From: Brasenia schreberi
Lineage: Eukaryota; Streptophyta; Magnoliopsida; Nymphaeales; Cabombaceae
Assembly (NCBI GenBank): GCA_036023115.1
Contig: JAYKKT010000089.1
Coordinates: 10,690,001 to 10,754,000, forward strand
Length of the DNA: 64,000 nt
Direction: 5' to 3'
Part shown: piece after piece, positions 22,059 to 32,880 of the stretch
Layout of the letters: every line of letters starts with the position of its first letter
How positions within the stretch are numbered: the first letter of the stretch is position 1
Position numbers and translations under genes: made by a program
Notes under the pieces: generated by a model
What the model was told of the DNA's origin: nothing
Seen by the model: the letters and a program-made list of their open reading frames with translations, nothing else
The model's database searches: none

Positions 22059-23582
22059 CTAGAATTTTTCATCCTCGTCTTTGATGCATCTAACATAATT
22101 AAGATCTTTAGTTTTCTTATCTCTAACCCTAGCTATCCTAAAAATATCTCTTTCACCCTCTTTTGAGTTGAGTTTTTTATATAAGTCCTCCCAAATCTTA
22201 GCTTTTGCTACACTAACGGCTTTTTTTGCTTCCTTCTTTGCTTTCTTATAAGCTTCTAAAGTTTCACTAGTTTTCTTAGCATAATGTAATTTGTAACATG
22301 CCCTCTTTGCCTTGATTTTATTTTGTACTACTTCACTCCACCACCAAGCTTCTTTTTGTGCCGGTACACCTCCCTTAGATACCCCTAACACATCTTTCGC
22401 CACTTTCCTAATATGTATAGCCATATTGTTCCACATATCACAAGGTATGCCAACATAATTCCAAACATCTCCTTGAAGGACTTTCTGTTTAAATATATCT
22501 TCTTTCTCGCTTTTGAGGTTCCACCATTTAGTCCGAATAGCTCGATGCACTCTTTTCTTCTTTGTCCATTTTTTTATTTGTAAATCCATAACTAAAAGTC
22601 GATGTTGGGTGGTTAAGCTTTCTCCTGGAATTACCTTACAATCTTTACAACACGCTCTATCTTTTTTTCTACAAATAAAGTAATCAATTTGTGTTTGTGA
22701 TAAGCCACTCTTATAAGTAATTAAATGTTCATCTCGTTTTTTGAAGATGGTATTGACTATAAAGAGATCAAATGACATAGCAAAATTTAAAATCTCCCTA
22801 CCTTCCTCGTTTATATCCCCATAACCAAAGTTTCCATGAATCCCTTGATATCCTAATGCCTCTTTACCGACATGTCCATTTAAATCTCCTCCTAAACAAA
22901 TCATCTCCCTTTGTGGAATCTTTTGAAACACCTTATCTAACTCTTCCCAAAAAATTGTCTTTATACTATCTTCTAGTCCTACTTGGGGTGCGTAAGCACA
23001 AACTATATTCAAAACCTCTACTCCTAACACTAATTTCAATGTCATGATTCGGTCACCATATCGTTGTATGTCTACTACACTCTCCTTTAAATCTTTATTT
23101 ATTATAATACCAACTCCGTTTCGGGCCTTTTCTTTACCTGAGTACCATAATTTAAAACCTGTATCCTCTATCTCCTTTGCTTTTTCTCCAACCCATTTTG
23201 TCTCTTGTAAACATAGAATACGATTCTTTCTCCGAATCATAGTATCTACCATCTCCATTAGCTTATCGGATAATGTTCTGATATTCCAAGAACCAATACG
23301 AATCTTATTATCTAGGACTAGCTTCCTTACCCCCCGCATCCGTCCATAATCAAAATGCGAAGACTCTTTTTGAAAATTGTTCACTACATTCAGACGGCAT
23401 TGTAGCGGGATTAACTTCTTTACCCACACCCGTCCATGATGTGGGAACCCTCTCTGCAATTGATTCACTACATTCGGGCGAAAATGTAGTGGTCCTTGCT
23501 TACTTCTTACTGCATTCGGGCTCTGCAGCACGTCGCTAGGCGGGGACGCCCCAAAGCAATGCTCATAATTTTTGTAATCCAT
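22059..23582 (-). CDS. RTE LINE ORF with endonuclease domain, 507 codons open
   Basis: This is the longest open frame of any retroelement in the window. After about 90 residues of leader it carries an EEP endonuclease: RIGSWNIRTLSDKL, ILCLQETKWVGEKA, VCAYAPQVGLEDS, CLGGDLNGHVGKEAL, SQTQIDYFICRKKD and LTTQHRLLVMD, in family order and with the catalytic E, D and H residues in place. The last 150 residues form the lysine-rich linker to the RT. The frame closes shortly before the RT begins, so the protein would lack polymerase. Cellular proteins annotated as craniofacial development protein 2-like in plants are usually this domain; here the flanks show it is the LINE. The first codon of the open frame is TTG or ATG at about 23580; the true start is uncertain. 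Confidence 0.85.
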   Translation of the reverse strand: MDYKNYEHCFGASPPSDVLQSPNAVRSKQGPLHFRPNVVNQLQRGFPHHGRVWVKKLIPLQCRLNVVNNFQKESSHFDYGRMRGVRKLVLDNKIRIGSWNIRTLSDKLMEMVDTMIRRKNRILCLQETKWVGEKAKEIEDTGFKLWYSGKEKARNGVGIIINKDLKESVVDIQRYGDRIMTLKLVLGVEVLNIVCAYAPQVGLEDSIKTIFWEELDKVFQKIPQREMICLGGDLNGHVGKEALGYQGIHGNFGYGDINEEGREILNFAMSFDLFIVNTIFKKRDEHLITYKSGLSQTQIDYFICRKKDRACCKDCKVIPGESLTTQHRLLVMDLQIKKWTKKKRVHRAIRTKWWNLKSEKEDIFKQKVLQGDVWNYVGIPCDMWNNMAIHIRKVAKDVLGVSKGGVPAQKEAWWWSEVVQNKIKAKRACYKLHYAKKTSETLEAYKKAKKEAKKAVSVAKAKIWEDLYKKLNSKEGERDIFRIARVRDKKTKDLNYVRCIKDEDEKF

Positions 23583-23698
23583 GTTGTAGAAATCCGACGA
23601 AGTTTTACGCTGGCTGTCGGAAGCCTAACACAACCCTCCTCCTTTATCCGGGCTTGGGACCGGCAATGCAAGGGTGATCCCTTACATGGGCGGAGTTA

Positions 23699-23716
23699 AT
23701 AATAAGATATGTCTAC
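23699..23716. repeat. Target-site duplication, right, of RTE copy C
   Basis: Identical to 20401-20418 (ATAATAAGATATGTCTAC); it follows directly on the 5' head of the element. Confidence 0.9.
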
Positions 23717-26320
23717 GTAAAAAAAAATATCAACACCTTTACTCACTATGAATAAGTGAAAACATACCAAGAAATAAGAAACCAATCAACGAACACTCAA
23801 ACGGCCGAGTAAATTGAAGAAAGAGAAAATAAATAACTTATAAGAGAAAATAAATAACTTATAAGAGTATAAAGTAAATCTCAAACCTCCATTAATAATG
23901 TTGTAAGTGTGATTGTCTTCTTGCTGAAAACACCAAACGACTAAAATAACGAAAAGTAACTTGTTCAAGTTTGATTGCCTCAAGAGAGAGAGTCTCCAAT
24001 ATACTCTACCGCATTGCTCACACAACAAACATGAATTGAAAGAAGCCCTATTCATTGACATCACAAATGCCTGCACAAAAAAGAGTGCCACCACCATTCA
24101 CCATGGGGTGAATGCAACTATGCAATTCAACCTTGCTATTTTTCCTCTCTCTAAATGAGGTGAGTTTACCTCCACGTGAGGAGGAACCCAACATAAGTAT
24201 ACCCTGGAGCTCTATTTGTAAGTATCAAAATTTTCGCTCGTTTATTTCTTATGCCTACTCTCTATGCGTGACAATATGCATCCGAAACCTGTTTCATATA
24301 AGTGGATGTTCTCGCCTTACATTATAGATACTTGATTAACCGGATGTAGTTGTAGTGCTCAGCAGCTTTAAATCTAGAAAAGAAAAACACAGCAGTCACT
24401 CTGTCATCTTAGTAAAATCTGAGTGATGCTTTCATGAGAATTATTCTGCTAAGTTGATGATGAGACGATGGAGAAGTAAAGGTATTTGTGCTAAATTATG
24501 AGGTACAACGATGAAGGGCATCTTATTGCCATTTTCGTGAGTGCGTACTATCCAGCACAGATACGCTTAGGTGGAGTGCCTTGGTCAGGCGAGCTGTTGA
24601 ACTTGCCCCGCAAATGCATCGGGAGGACTTGCTTGTACCTTTCAGGACTGGTTCTATTAAATGCAAAATTTGCCTAGAGAATGGCTTCAAGCATCCACTC
24701 TGTCCTCCATTCATTCTTCCTGTTTTCATATGTACGCGAGTGACAGTGCATGTGTAGGGGTGTGTCTCTGAGAGAGAGAGAGAGAGAGATGCATTGGTTT
24801 CATGTCTCGCCACAACTTATTATTCACAAGGATTCTTAAAAACCACCTGCATGTCGAGTTGCAATTTCTATTACAAAACTGATGCTTGTTATTAGGGATG
24901 GCAATGGGGACAGGCGGTAGCCCCATACTGCTGCAATGTAGATCCGCCGCGGCCCAAAACTTTACTCAGCTTTTAACTTCAATAGAACGAACAGTTTCTC
25001 TAGACTCTTGACCAACCGAGCTTCCCTTACCTAAGCATTTTCTCACGAGGTCAGTTAAAGGATGTAACACAGACTTTTTAAGAGGTCACCCATCCTAATC
25101 GCTCAAGTATGTTACATTTAGAGTTTAGATGGAATGGAATGCATTCATGCTCGAAAAATCACTTCTTAAAAGGAGATTCACATCTCTTCTACCATCCACA
25201 CTACTTTTTCCAAAAACTACCAAAATTACCACTTTCATCGTTTTCTCTTTCCTCTCACACCCAATTCCATTATTTCTCTCTCCTCTCCTACCCAATTCCG
25301 GCAAAAGACTCATCCAACATCTTTACCTTGGCAATCGAGGTTTCATTTAGCATTGTTGCCTTCTTCGCTGCTCAACGACGAATTGAAAAAAGAAAAAAAA
25401 AGAATCAATAAAAAAATCAAGAACAGAAAAAGGCTTCTCTGCCTCAAACTAGCAGAATCCAAGACACTGCTTTATGCGTAATTTATAACATCACTCTCAC
25501 GAGAATGGAGGAATGACTCATGAATCGTGAAAAGGGTACAACAGCAAGATGTATATCTTTTGGAGGTTTCAAAATCATGCATTTGCGAACATAAGAGAAT
25601 GAGTTAACAAACGGTTAATAATCCGATTTAGCTCAAGGGTAAAAGTCCAACTCTTGTCATAAGAAATCATGCGCCTCAAAATTGAATCTGCATTAAAACG
25701 CACAAGCTCCAAGGTTCGCCAAAGAAGAAAATTATCTACCTCTTCAAATTAGATTTACCAGCAACAGCGTATTACAAGTGTTCGAAATATCAATGGCATG
25801 TTATCAGGATAATGAGTCTTCATTGTGGTGAATGCTTCTGTTACGTCTACTGCTGGCTACATATCTCGATAGGAAAGAAAACCCTGGCTGCTGGATGCCA
25901 TTCTGACACCGATAATGCCCAACCCGGCAGAAGTGCTCTGTAGAAATTGCAATCTCCCCACGGCAAACAAAATTCAACTTTCAAGTACACATGTTCCAAT
26001 CGAGGAGGGACCGAAGATTACCTTGTAGAGTAGCCAAGAGGAAATTAATTGCATTTTTACGATGCATATTCAATTGATTGAATCTTCACTTCATGTAATC
26101 GGCACTACCAACTTCAGTTTTCTTTTGTTTCATCGTGTCATCTTCTCCATTTCTCCAGTACTTGCAGAAAGGCCTTACTTGTTTTCAAGGTTTTGCATGT
26201 ACAGAAAGCGTTAGCTACGTAAGGACATCTGCTGGCAAGAGCAACGGCCAAGCCAAAATCTGTTGCAGAGGAGTGGGGCATATGCAGGAAGTTTCACTTT
26301 TCTACGGCAGATGGTCGGTA
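23717..26320. other. Intergenic, no gene supported
   Basis: Contains a tandem copy of a 23-bp unit (GAGAAAATAAATAACTTATA at 23824-23869), a GA run at 24773-24790 and the MITE-like segment at about 25160-25440. It may include a Copia LTR flank next to RTE copy C, but no borders were found. Confidence 0.5.
25160..25440. repeat. Segment related to the candidate MITE at 11.4 kb
   Basis: Shares CCCACCCAATT/CCTACCCAATT, GTTTCATTTAGC and an A-rich segment with 11470-11660 in the same order, at low identity. It is non-coding. Confidence 0.35.
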
Positions 26321-28120
26321 TCACCAGTATTCCTTACAAGAGCATAATCCATCAATAAAGCAATGAAATCTAACCCGATCCCTAACGATAATCACTCGAT
26401 AAAAAATCTTGCTGATAATCTTCATAACTTCATGACAATCACAACAGATACGGAGGTTCTTCACGATCCGAATAACCGCTGGTGCTCTAGTCTTCATCAA
26501 CCCAAACGCCACGGCCAACTTCTCACAGTGCTGGGCGAGGGAATTCACCTTCTCTTCCTCCCCGATATCGTGCAGAACCGCAGATGTTCTAAACTCATAG
26601 CCAGCCCTCTGAACCATTAACATCACATCCTGCAAGAAGGCATATAACTCCTCTGACTCCGGGTGCGACTCATCCCCCATGAAAAATTCATGAACTACAC
26701 CATCAACCTCGATCGAACTGCATGCAGGAATCGGCTTAACTCCACTCTGTTTCATCATCGAACTGACATCCTCCCACCTTGATTGAGCAGCATATAGGTT
26801 GGACAGCAAGACATAATTTTCCGCATTGCCTGGTTCTAACTCGAGTAGTCTCTCAGCAACATCTTCTCCTTTAACAAGGTCGCCTTTGCTCTTACACGCC
26901 ACGAGCAAAGTCCTCCACATAACCGCGTTAGGTTCCATTGGCATGCCTCTTAAACACTCATGCGCTTCATCACGAAGCCCAGCACGGCAAAGAAGGTCAA
27001 CCATGCATCCATAATGCTCCATCTGCGGTGAAATTCCATGCTCTGTCATCGTATCAAAGTAGTACTTCCCCTGGTCTACCAGACCTCCATGAACGCATGC
27101 TGACAGCACCCCGATGAACGTGACTCCGTTTGGCTTCACACTCGCCACCCTCATACAAGAGAAGATGTCCAATGCCTCTTCTGCAAGTCCGTGTGCTGCC
27201 AAACCCATAATCATGGAGCTCCATGCCATAGCATCTTTGTGAGGCATTTCGTCAAATAGTCGGCGAGCCCTCTCGATACAGCCACATTTCGAATACATAT
27301 CAACCAGCGCAGTACCTAACACAACGTCTAATTCAATCCTCTGCTTCCCCGCATAGGCATGGATCCACCTGCCCGTGTCTAACGCGCCAACCTGCGCACA
27401 CGCAGAGACCACACTCACCAACGTCACTTCATCCGGCTCCACCCCGGCGAATTGCATTTCACGAAACAATCCGAGCGCCCTCGCGTATCCACTAATCATA
27501 GCACTCCAAGCCACTAAATTTCTCTCAGCCATTTCATCGAACAATCGATGCGCATCAGAAACCTCCCCGCATCTAGCATACGTACTCACCATCGTAACAT
27601 TGACGTGAGAGCTTCCTCTGAACCCTGCTTTCATGATCTGTGCGTGCACCTCTTTGCCTTCGTCTATTGCTACAGCCACAGCGCACGCCTTAGACACAAA
27701 ATTGAATGTGAAACTATTGGACTTAGCTTCATCCTCGGAATGCATCCTCTTGTAGAGAGAAATCGCGTCCTTGGCATCAACGCTTCCGCCATTGCAGACA
27801 CCCCTGATCATGGAATTCCACATGAACACACTCGGGTGAACAACTCGGTCGAAGAAGGCACGGGCGTGCCCAACGTCGCCGTAAGGAGGTGAAGCGCAGA
27901 AGGAAACGAGTCGGCGGGCGGCGTAGTTGGGTTGCTGGGAGAGGCCGTTGGTGACAATCTGTGCGTGGATTTGTAGCAGAATGCTGATAGAGTAGCACGC
28001 GTCCAGGAGAGACGCGAGACGCTCCTCTACTGCTTTCGTCGATTGTGAATGGAACTCCGTATTCGGGTCTTTCGGAAGACAGCAGCGACGCCATTGACGG
28101 AAACGTTTGATGGTGAGCAT
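26321..28120 (-). CDS. Pentatricopeptide repeat protein, PLS class with DYW domain
   Basis: A 599-codon intronless frame. The start is the ATG at 28118-28120; the three codons before it are TTG GTG TCC and an in-frame stop lies upstream. An arginine-rich N-terminus (MLTIKRFRQWRRCC) could be an organelle transit peptide. PLS-type repeats follow (for example VSACAQVGALDTGRWIHAY, LVDMYSKCGCIERARRLFDE), then E/E+ motifs (CSSIEVDGVVHEFF) and a DYW deaminase domain with HCE at residues 531-533 and CCDCH at 559-563, which carry the HxE and CxxC zinc ligands. Such proteins edit C to U in mitochondrial or plastid RNA. The last three residues are EYW instead of DYW, a tolerated variant. One repeat reads SGYARALGLFREM, about seven residues shorter than normal, and the E-motif is slightly short. 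No sign of decay otherwise. Target RNA unknown. Confidence 0.9.
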   Translation of the reverse strand: MLTIKRFRQWRRCCLPKDPNTEFHSQSTKAVEERLASLLDACYSISILLQIHAQIVTNGLSQQPNYAARRLVSFCASPPYGDVGHARAFFDRVVHPSVFMWNSMIRGVCNGGSVDAKDAISLYKRMHSEDEAKSNSFTFNFVSKACAVAVAIDEGKEVHAQIMKAGFRGSSHVNVTMVSTYARCGEVSDAHRLFDEMAERNLVAWSAMISGYARALGLFREMQFAGVEPDEVTLVSVVSACAQVGALDTGRWIHAYAGKQRIELDVVLGTALVDMYSKCGCIERARRLFDEMPHKDAMAWSSMIMGLAAHGLAEEALDIFSCMRVASVKPNGVTFIGVLSACVHGGLVDQGKYYFDTMTEHGISPQMEHYGCMVDLLCRAGLRDEAHECLRGMPMEPNAVMWRTLLVACKSKGDLVKGEDVAERLLELEPGNAENYVLLSNLYAAQSRWEDVSSMMKQSGVKPIPACSSIEVDGVVHEFFMGDESHPESEELYAFLQDVMLMVQRAGYEFRTSAVLHDIGEEEKVNSLAQHCEKLAVAFGLMKTRAPAVIRIVKNLRICCDCHEVMKIISKIFYRVIIVRDRVRFHCFIDGLCSCKEYW

Positions 28121-28261
28121 GGACACCAATCCGTGAAGAAGCCATTAACACTCTGAAGAAGCTGCTTCGCGTGGCACGTTATGGGTGAATAATCGGATTT
28201 CTGGTGCCGTTTCCATTCAAGAGTTCCAACAAAATCGCTAACAAGCACAACGGGCAGTGGG

Positions 28262-28330
28262 GCACCTGGCTAGGGTGTCGACTGACATCTCTAAGGTCGT
28301 GTGTTCGACACGGAGGGCGTGCATCTAGCT
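28262..28330 (+). repeat. tRNA-like (SINE-type) segment with A- and B-box matches
   Basis: TGGCTAGGGTGTCGACTG at about 28267 resembles a Pol III A box and TGTTCGACACG at about 28302 a B box, about 34 bp apart as in tRNA genes. There is no full tRNA fold that I can draw, so it is more likely a SINE head or tRNA relic than a tRNA gene. Confidence 0.3.
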
Positions 28331-31300
28331 TCGGCGTCCCAACCTCAATTCCTCCCCATCATCAAACCCTACTTTAGCTTTAGGCTCGGCAACAAGCCAA
28401 GCAAACTCGGCTTGGCTTACCCTAAGCTTGTTGATTCGCTAGCAGTTCATTAGACTAATGAGCTGGACACTTGCACTTTGTTGAAGCCGTATGAACAAGT
28501 GGCAGTTCAGCTCAGCTCGGCTTAGTGTATGTATCATTAAATAGTTATATATATAAAGAAAGAGAGAAAGAAAGAGATTGGGTTGTGACTATCTTTGACA
28601 CATGTCCACTCACACTCTTATGAATGACATGAATATAAATATATTGTTCGTACTTTTTTAAAGGTTTTAATAATTTTAAAATTATACAAATACCACTCAA
28701 AAGCCATATGTGAACTTGTGATCATGATATGATTTTCTTATATATATATGAAAAATTGAATCCTATAAAAAAAAGGAATAGTAGTTCTGTTACTAGATGC
28801 ATAACATATAATATTTTATGGTACATAGTTGTGGATAAACATCTCAATCATTTAAAAAATTATGAAATATTTTTTGTTTTATCACCATAACAATTTATCT
28901 CAAAAATGGAATGATAAAAAGTATGATTCTATACCTCATTAAATACATTAACGGTCTGGTGACTTAGTCTCACCACTTTGGCGGTCTAGCCACGTACAAC
29001 CTACACAATTACTTGGAAGGTCATAGAGACGTTTTTTGAGTTCGGCAATTCCCGCGACGTGAACGCGTTGGTTCTGGTTAAGCATTAGATATTCAGCATT
29101 CCATATTTGCGTCTGGACTTGAATCCTGATCCAATTCATCACTCAAAATATGACCCAATCCGCAAACTCCTAGTAGGCTGAATTCAGCATTGAATGTGTT
29201 TGATTGATATTGAATAATAGTAAACCACCGGGGCTAATCATATCATGCATATCGATCCGTACTTAAACCGATATGATTTAGATATTTATATCACAAAATA
29301 TCATTTATCATACTATACGTTGTGTACGAGCATTCTATCGTATGATATGATGTAAATTTAAAAAAAAAAATTTAATCAAAGCTTTGGATGTGTTTAAACT
29401 CGTTTTATGGCATAACATGTTTATTCCTTTCTCTTTTCAAGGCTAACTCCTTTCTGTATAAAAATCCCATATGTATTCTACATTCCTTGATAGCCATCAA
29501 TCTAAGTTTCAAAATAAGGCTTAAAGGCAACATAAACATGTAATTTGGTTTGTTTTAATGTTGAATTTATTGTCTATGGCTGTGTTGCATATTGTAGAAT
29601 TTTTTCATGATTTTATATTTTTACGTTTCTTATGAATTTTTTAAAAATAATTTAAAATTACCTTTGTCATATCGAATTGTATGATATGATACATATATAT
29701 TGGTACCCCATGTGATACAAGGTCCAATATGATATTTATAAGGCTCAATTAGTATGAGCATTGCCGTTGACCACCCCTCGAGTTTTAGTTACTCCAGACC
29801 TGAACTGGTTGAGGACTGATTCTGGTTGCAGTTTCAGAACCATCAATTCCATTTCAAGTTCAGTTCAGAGTGATAGCCCGCTTGGCAGTCTCAGCTTGTA
29901 TGGAGGCCGAATTCGAGTTTAATTTGGCTGGTTTGGGCTTTTCCTTGTAAAAAGAAAAAGAAAGAAAGAAAAGAGTGACAACTTGTGTCTCTTGAAACGA
30001 CTCAATTGGTATTTCCTCTCTTTTTTTTTGGAAAGGGAGGGGGGTTCATGATATTTCGTTTTTTATCTAAGATACTTGTGAAAATCTTACAGTCATGTTA
30101 TTTTGGAGTGTTTCTTATTTATCGTCTATACCATACAACAGATCCTCATCAACTTAAAATTTGTATGAATTGGGGTTCATGGCACGTTTCAGTTTCAAAC
30201 TGTTGGTTGCAGTTTTGAAACCATCGATTTCAGAGTGGTTTCAGTTTAAGTTCACAACGATTTGAAATAATTAAAATTAATAAAAAATTAAGAATTATAA
30301 AATACTATAAGAGGTGGCTTGAAACCGCGGGTTGTAGTTTGATTGTTGTCTTGTTTTTATAAAGATAAAATCAGAATAAAATCGAGTAGTCTTGTACTCG
30401 ATTTCACCAGTTCCGAGTTCAATCGGTTCTTGACCCGATTCAGTTTTGATGGGAACCGCTGAACTGGTTAAGAACCAGCTATATCTAGGTTCGATAGCAC
30501 CACCTTTTCTCATGGTAATATTCCTCACTGCCTAAGCTGTGGCTGCGACTACAACAAATCACACGTTTAACCTTTCACTTAAGTAAAGGTCAACTGTCAG
30601 TGTTTTTGAAGTCTAAGAATCGTGAAGTTATCAGAGATCTCGCTTGGAGCTTCTCTTTTGCAAGTTTAAGGAGGACAGATTTATTATTTTAGATCAAAAA
30701 GGCAAGTCAAAAGGGAAGGAAGCAGAGGATGTTATCGTTTTTAGTTTCAAGATGTGTTGGAGCCCTAGTGAGGTTCGGTATTATTAGATTAGATTATGCT
30801 TCCGGGATTGCTTCAAGAGTCAAATAAGCTCTTCCTCTCTCTCTCTACATTCATTCAGAATCACAGCCTCATTGAGATTCGGATAGTTTGCCTTAGACGT
30901 CGAGTCAAGTGGGGGGCAGGAATCTGAGAGAGAGAGAGGAATCTAAGAGAGAGGTAACCGGTTCCCGTTAATTGCTGCCCCTTGAAGACTACAGGCACAA
31001 GAACAAAGAAGAGAAGAACCCCACCACTTTGCGTGCGTGTAGCAGTCTCTCAACTGTCATCCTCAAGAAAAACGGGAGAGGATTCCTGCTGCTACTCCCA
31101 ACGCTACTGCTACACGGAAAGACGACCACCAAACCAAAACACAACAGTAAACAACACGCCACACCGACCTCACTTCCCGCATAAAAGAGAGGAAACCCAT
31201 TAATTGCCTCTCTGCTCTCGTGAGCAATCCACGGACAGAGATCCCCCGCCAACAACTCTCATGTTGGTACCATGCCCTGCTGAAGCCTAGCGAGCAAGAA

Positions 31301-31600
31301 AACAAACGGGGTAAGGACAAGGCTTCCCGTTTCCCTACAAGCTACGGAACTTCGTTCCAGTGCCCACACGTTTTGACTGCCTGTTTCTTCTCTGTCTGTT
31401 TGCTGACAGGAAGACTGATTCTCCAATTCCCAAGGCATGTCTCCCGAGATTAATAAATGAAGAAAGAATTCAGCCTATTTGCTGGAAAGTCTCTGTTCCC
31501 TCTTTCTAAATTTATGTTGGTTGGTTTCTTCTTGTACTGTATCTATCTCCTGATTGGTGGCGTCGGCGGTACGGTGGAGTCTCCTCTCTTCCTTTCTTTT
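28331..31600. other. Intergenic between the PPR and 5-phosphatase genes
   Basis: No gene is supported. It contains CTCGGC/CAAGCC-type repeats (28380-28530), a purine run (28558-28577), an AT-rich block and a region of ATATGATATG/ATACGAT words (29220-29760) also seen at 58800-58920. CGGTTC/GAACCG words recur at 29800-30490. The last kilobase (about 30.6-31.6 kb) is richer in CTCTCT and may be the promoter of the downstream gene. Confidence 0.5.
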
Positions 31601-32076
31601 TGACGCCTTGGATTCATGTTTCAATGGTTGAGTGGAGGTTTTCGGGGCTCATTTGAAGAAAGAGTGCCTTCTATTGAGAAGGAAAACTCGGGTCTTCGGA
31701 GATGACCGATGGGAATGAGCAACAGCACAAGGTTCTTTTCTTTATGGTCTACCTTTTTTTCCTATTCTTTTCTATTTGGTGCATTTCGATCGCAATGCAG
31801 GACATGGGTATTGTTCGAATGATGGATTATTTGCTTTATTTGTTGGTGATGATGGTAGTCGTCCGTTCCAAGGATGTCCGCTCTCAAGAAGAAGATGCTG
31901 CGGCGGGCGTCTAGCTGTTTCTTCGGTTACTCTGGTAAGAATTGAAGAAAATTTCTCAAAATGACCTCTTAGTGCGCTTGAAATCTTCTCAATACGGTCA
32001 AACGTCAACCCTTTAAGCGAACAGATTCTTACTGTTTATCCCAATGAATTCGAGAAGTTTGTTACTGAATAGCATT

Positions 32077-32078
<2 letters not shown>
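31601..32078 (+). other. Possible 5' exon(s)/leader of the 5-phosphatase gene
   Basis: ATG codons at 31702 and 31876 open frames of 70 codons and about 20 codons, the latter beginning MSALKKKMLRRASSCFFGYS and running to a GT dinucleotide at about 31935. Neither end joins in phase with the first secure exon (32881), so at least one exon or a different donor is missing. Treat this as a candidate region only. Confidence 0.3.

Positions 32079-32138
<60 letters not shown>
32079..32138. repeat. TC microsatellite, about 60 bp
   Basis: About 30 uninterrupted TC units, probably in the 5' leader or first intron of the 5-phosphatase gene. Likely polymorphic in length. Confidence 0.9.
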
Positions 32139-32140
<2 letters not shown>

Positions 32141-32880
32141 GTACATCTAAAAGCTTAACACGTCATGCGCCATTAAAGAAAAGAAAGCAACTCAAAAGCG
32201 ACACTTTTTTCTTGTATTAAAGAACATCGGAGTACACGGTGGCTGGAAAGCGAACGATTGAGCAGAAAGGTCCATTTGTATCATCTTCAGCCACATATTT
32301 AGAGACCATCTTAGCTTTTTCTTTCCCCTCTTCTTGGCTTCGGAACAAAATTAACAGGAAATTCATAAGATATATCAAACTCACTTAAGAAAATTCTTAT
32401 GTTACCGGTGTCTGGACACAAAATACACGAGACGCAATCTGCTGTATCGACTTCGTTTCTCTAAACTGGAGTCCGATTTCTCTGCATCGTAAAATCTGTT
32501 GAGAAATTACTGAGCCGTTTGCAGGTTGAAATGGAAAGAGAGAGGGGTTCCATAAATTTCCAGAATCGTATAAAGTAATTCGATAAGATAGAAAGGTGCT
32601 GTCTGTTAGATTCTTTAGAAGGTTTGAACATGATAATCTACAAGTGGGATGTAATTTGATGTTATAACAATTTTAAATGGATTTTTGTGGTAAAGACTAA
32701 TGAACGCATTTTTCCTTTTTGGCCTGGATGTCTTCCTGTCAAGTTGTTTTCAAGCGCTTCATCATGCTCCCTGCTTTATTGTGTCTTCTACGAGAACATT
32801 TCTCTTGGTATAAACAGAGAATGAAGCCTTCTTTGATTGTTCTTTTCCTTTTTCCAGTACCTTCTGTTATCTAACTGAAG

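Larger units (their letters stand above)
20419..23698 (-). mobile_element. RTE-clade LINE, copy C, full length with 18-bp duplication
   Basis: A complete 3.28-kb insertion on the minus strand, bounded by identical 18-bp repeats. Its 5' head (right end) is TTAACTCCGCCCATGTAAGG, then GGTCCCAAGCCCGG, and its 3' end (left) is CTAGTATGGGAAAAGGCTTA and a short GTT run. Between lie a long open frame with the endonuclease (22059-23582) and an RT in several frames (20453-22058). RTE-type features are the small size, the EEP endonuclease, the single ORF and the short-repeat tail. The duplication is unmutated and the endonuclease frame intact, so this is the youngest RTE copy here, but RT frameshifts and stops make it inactive. 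It inserted just beyond the Copia remnant at 17.2-20.3 kb. Confidence 0.92.

Noticed and set aside
27375..27892. Frames on the plus strand within the PPR gene
   Set aside because: They are shadows of the minus-strand PPR frame, which has clear repeats and a DYW domain.
28267..28312. A tRNA gene
   Set aside because: A- and B-box-like words are present but arms do not pair as a cloverleaf; kept only as a SINE-like segment.
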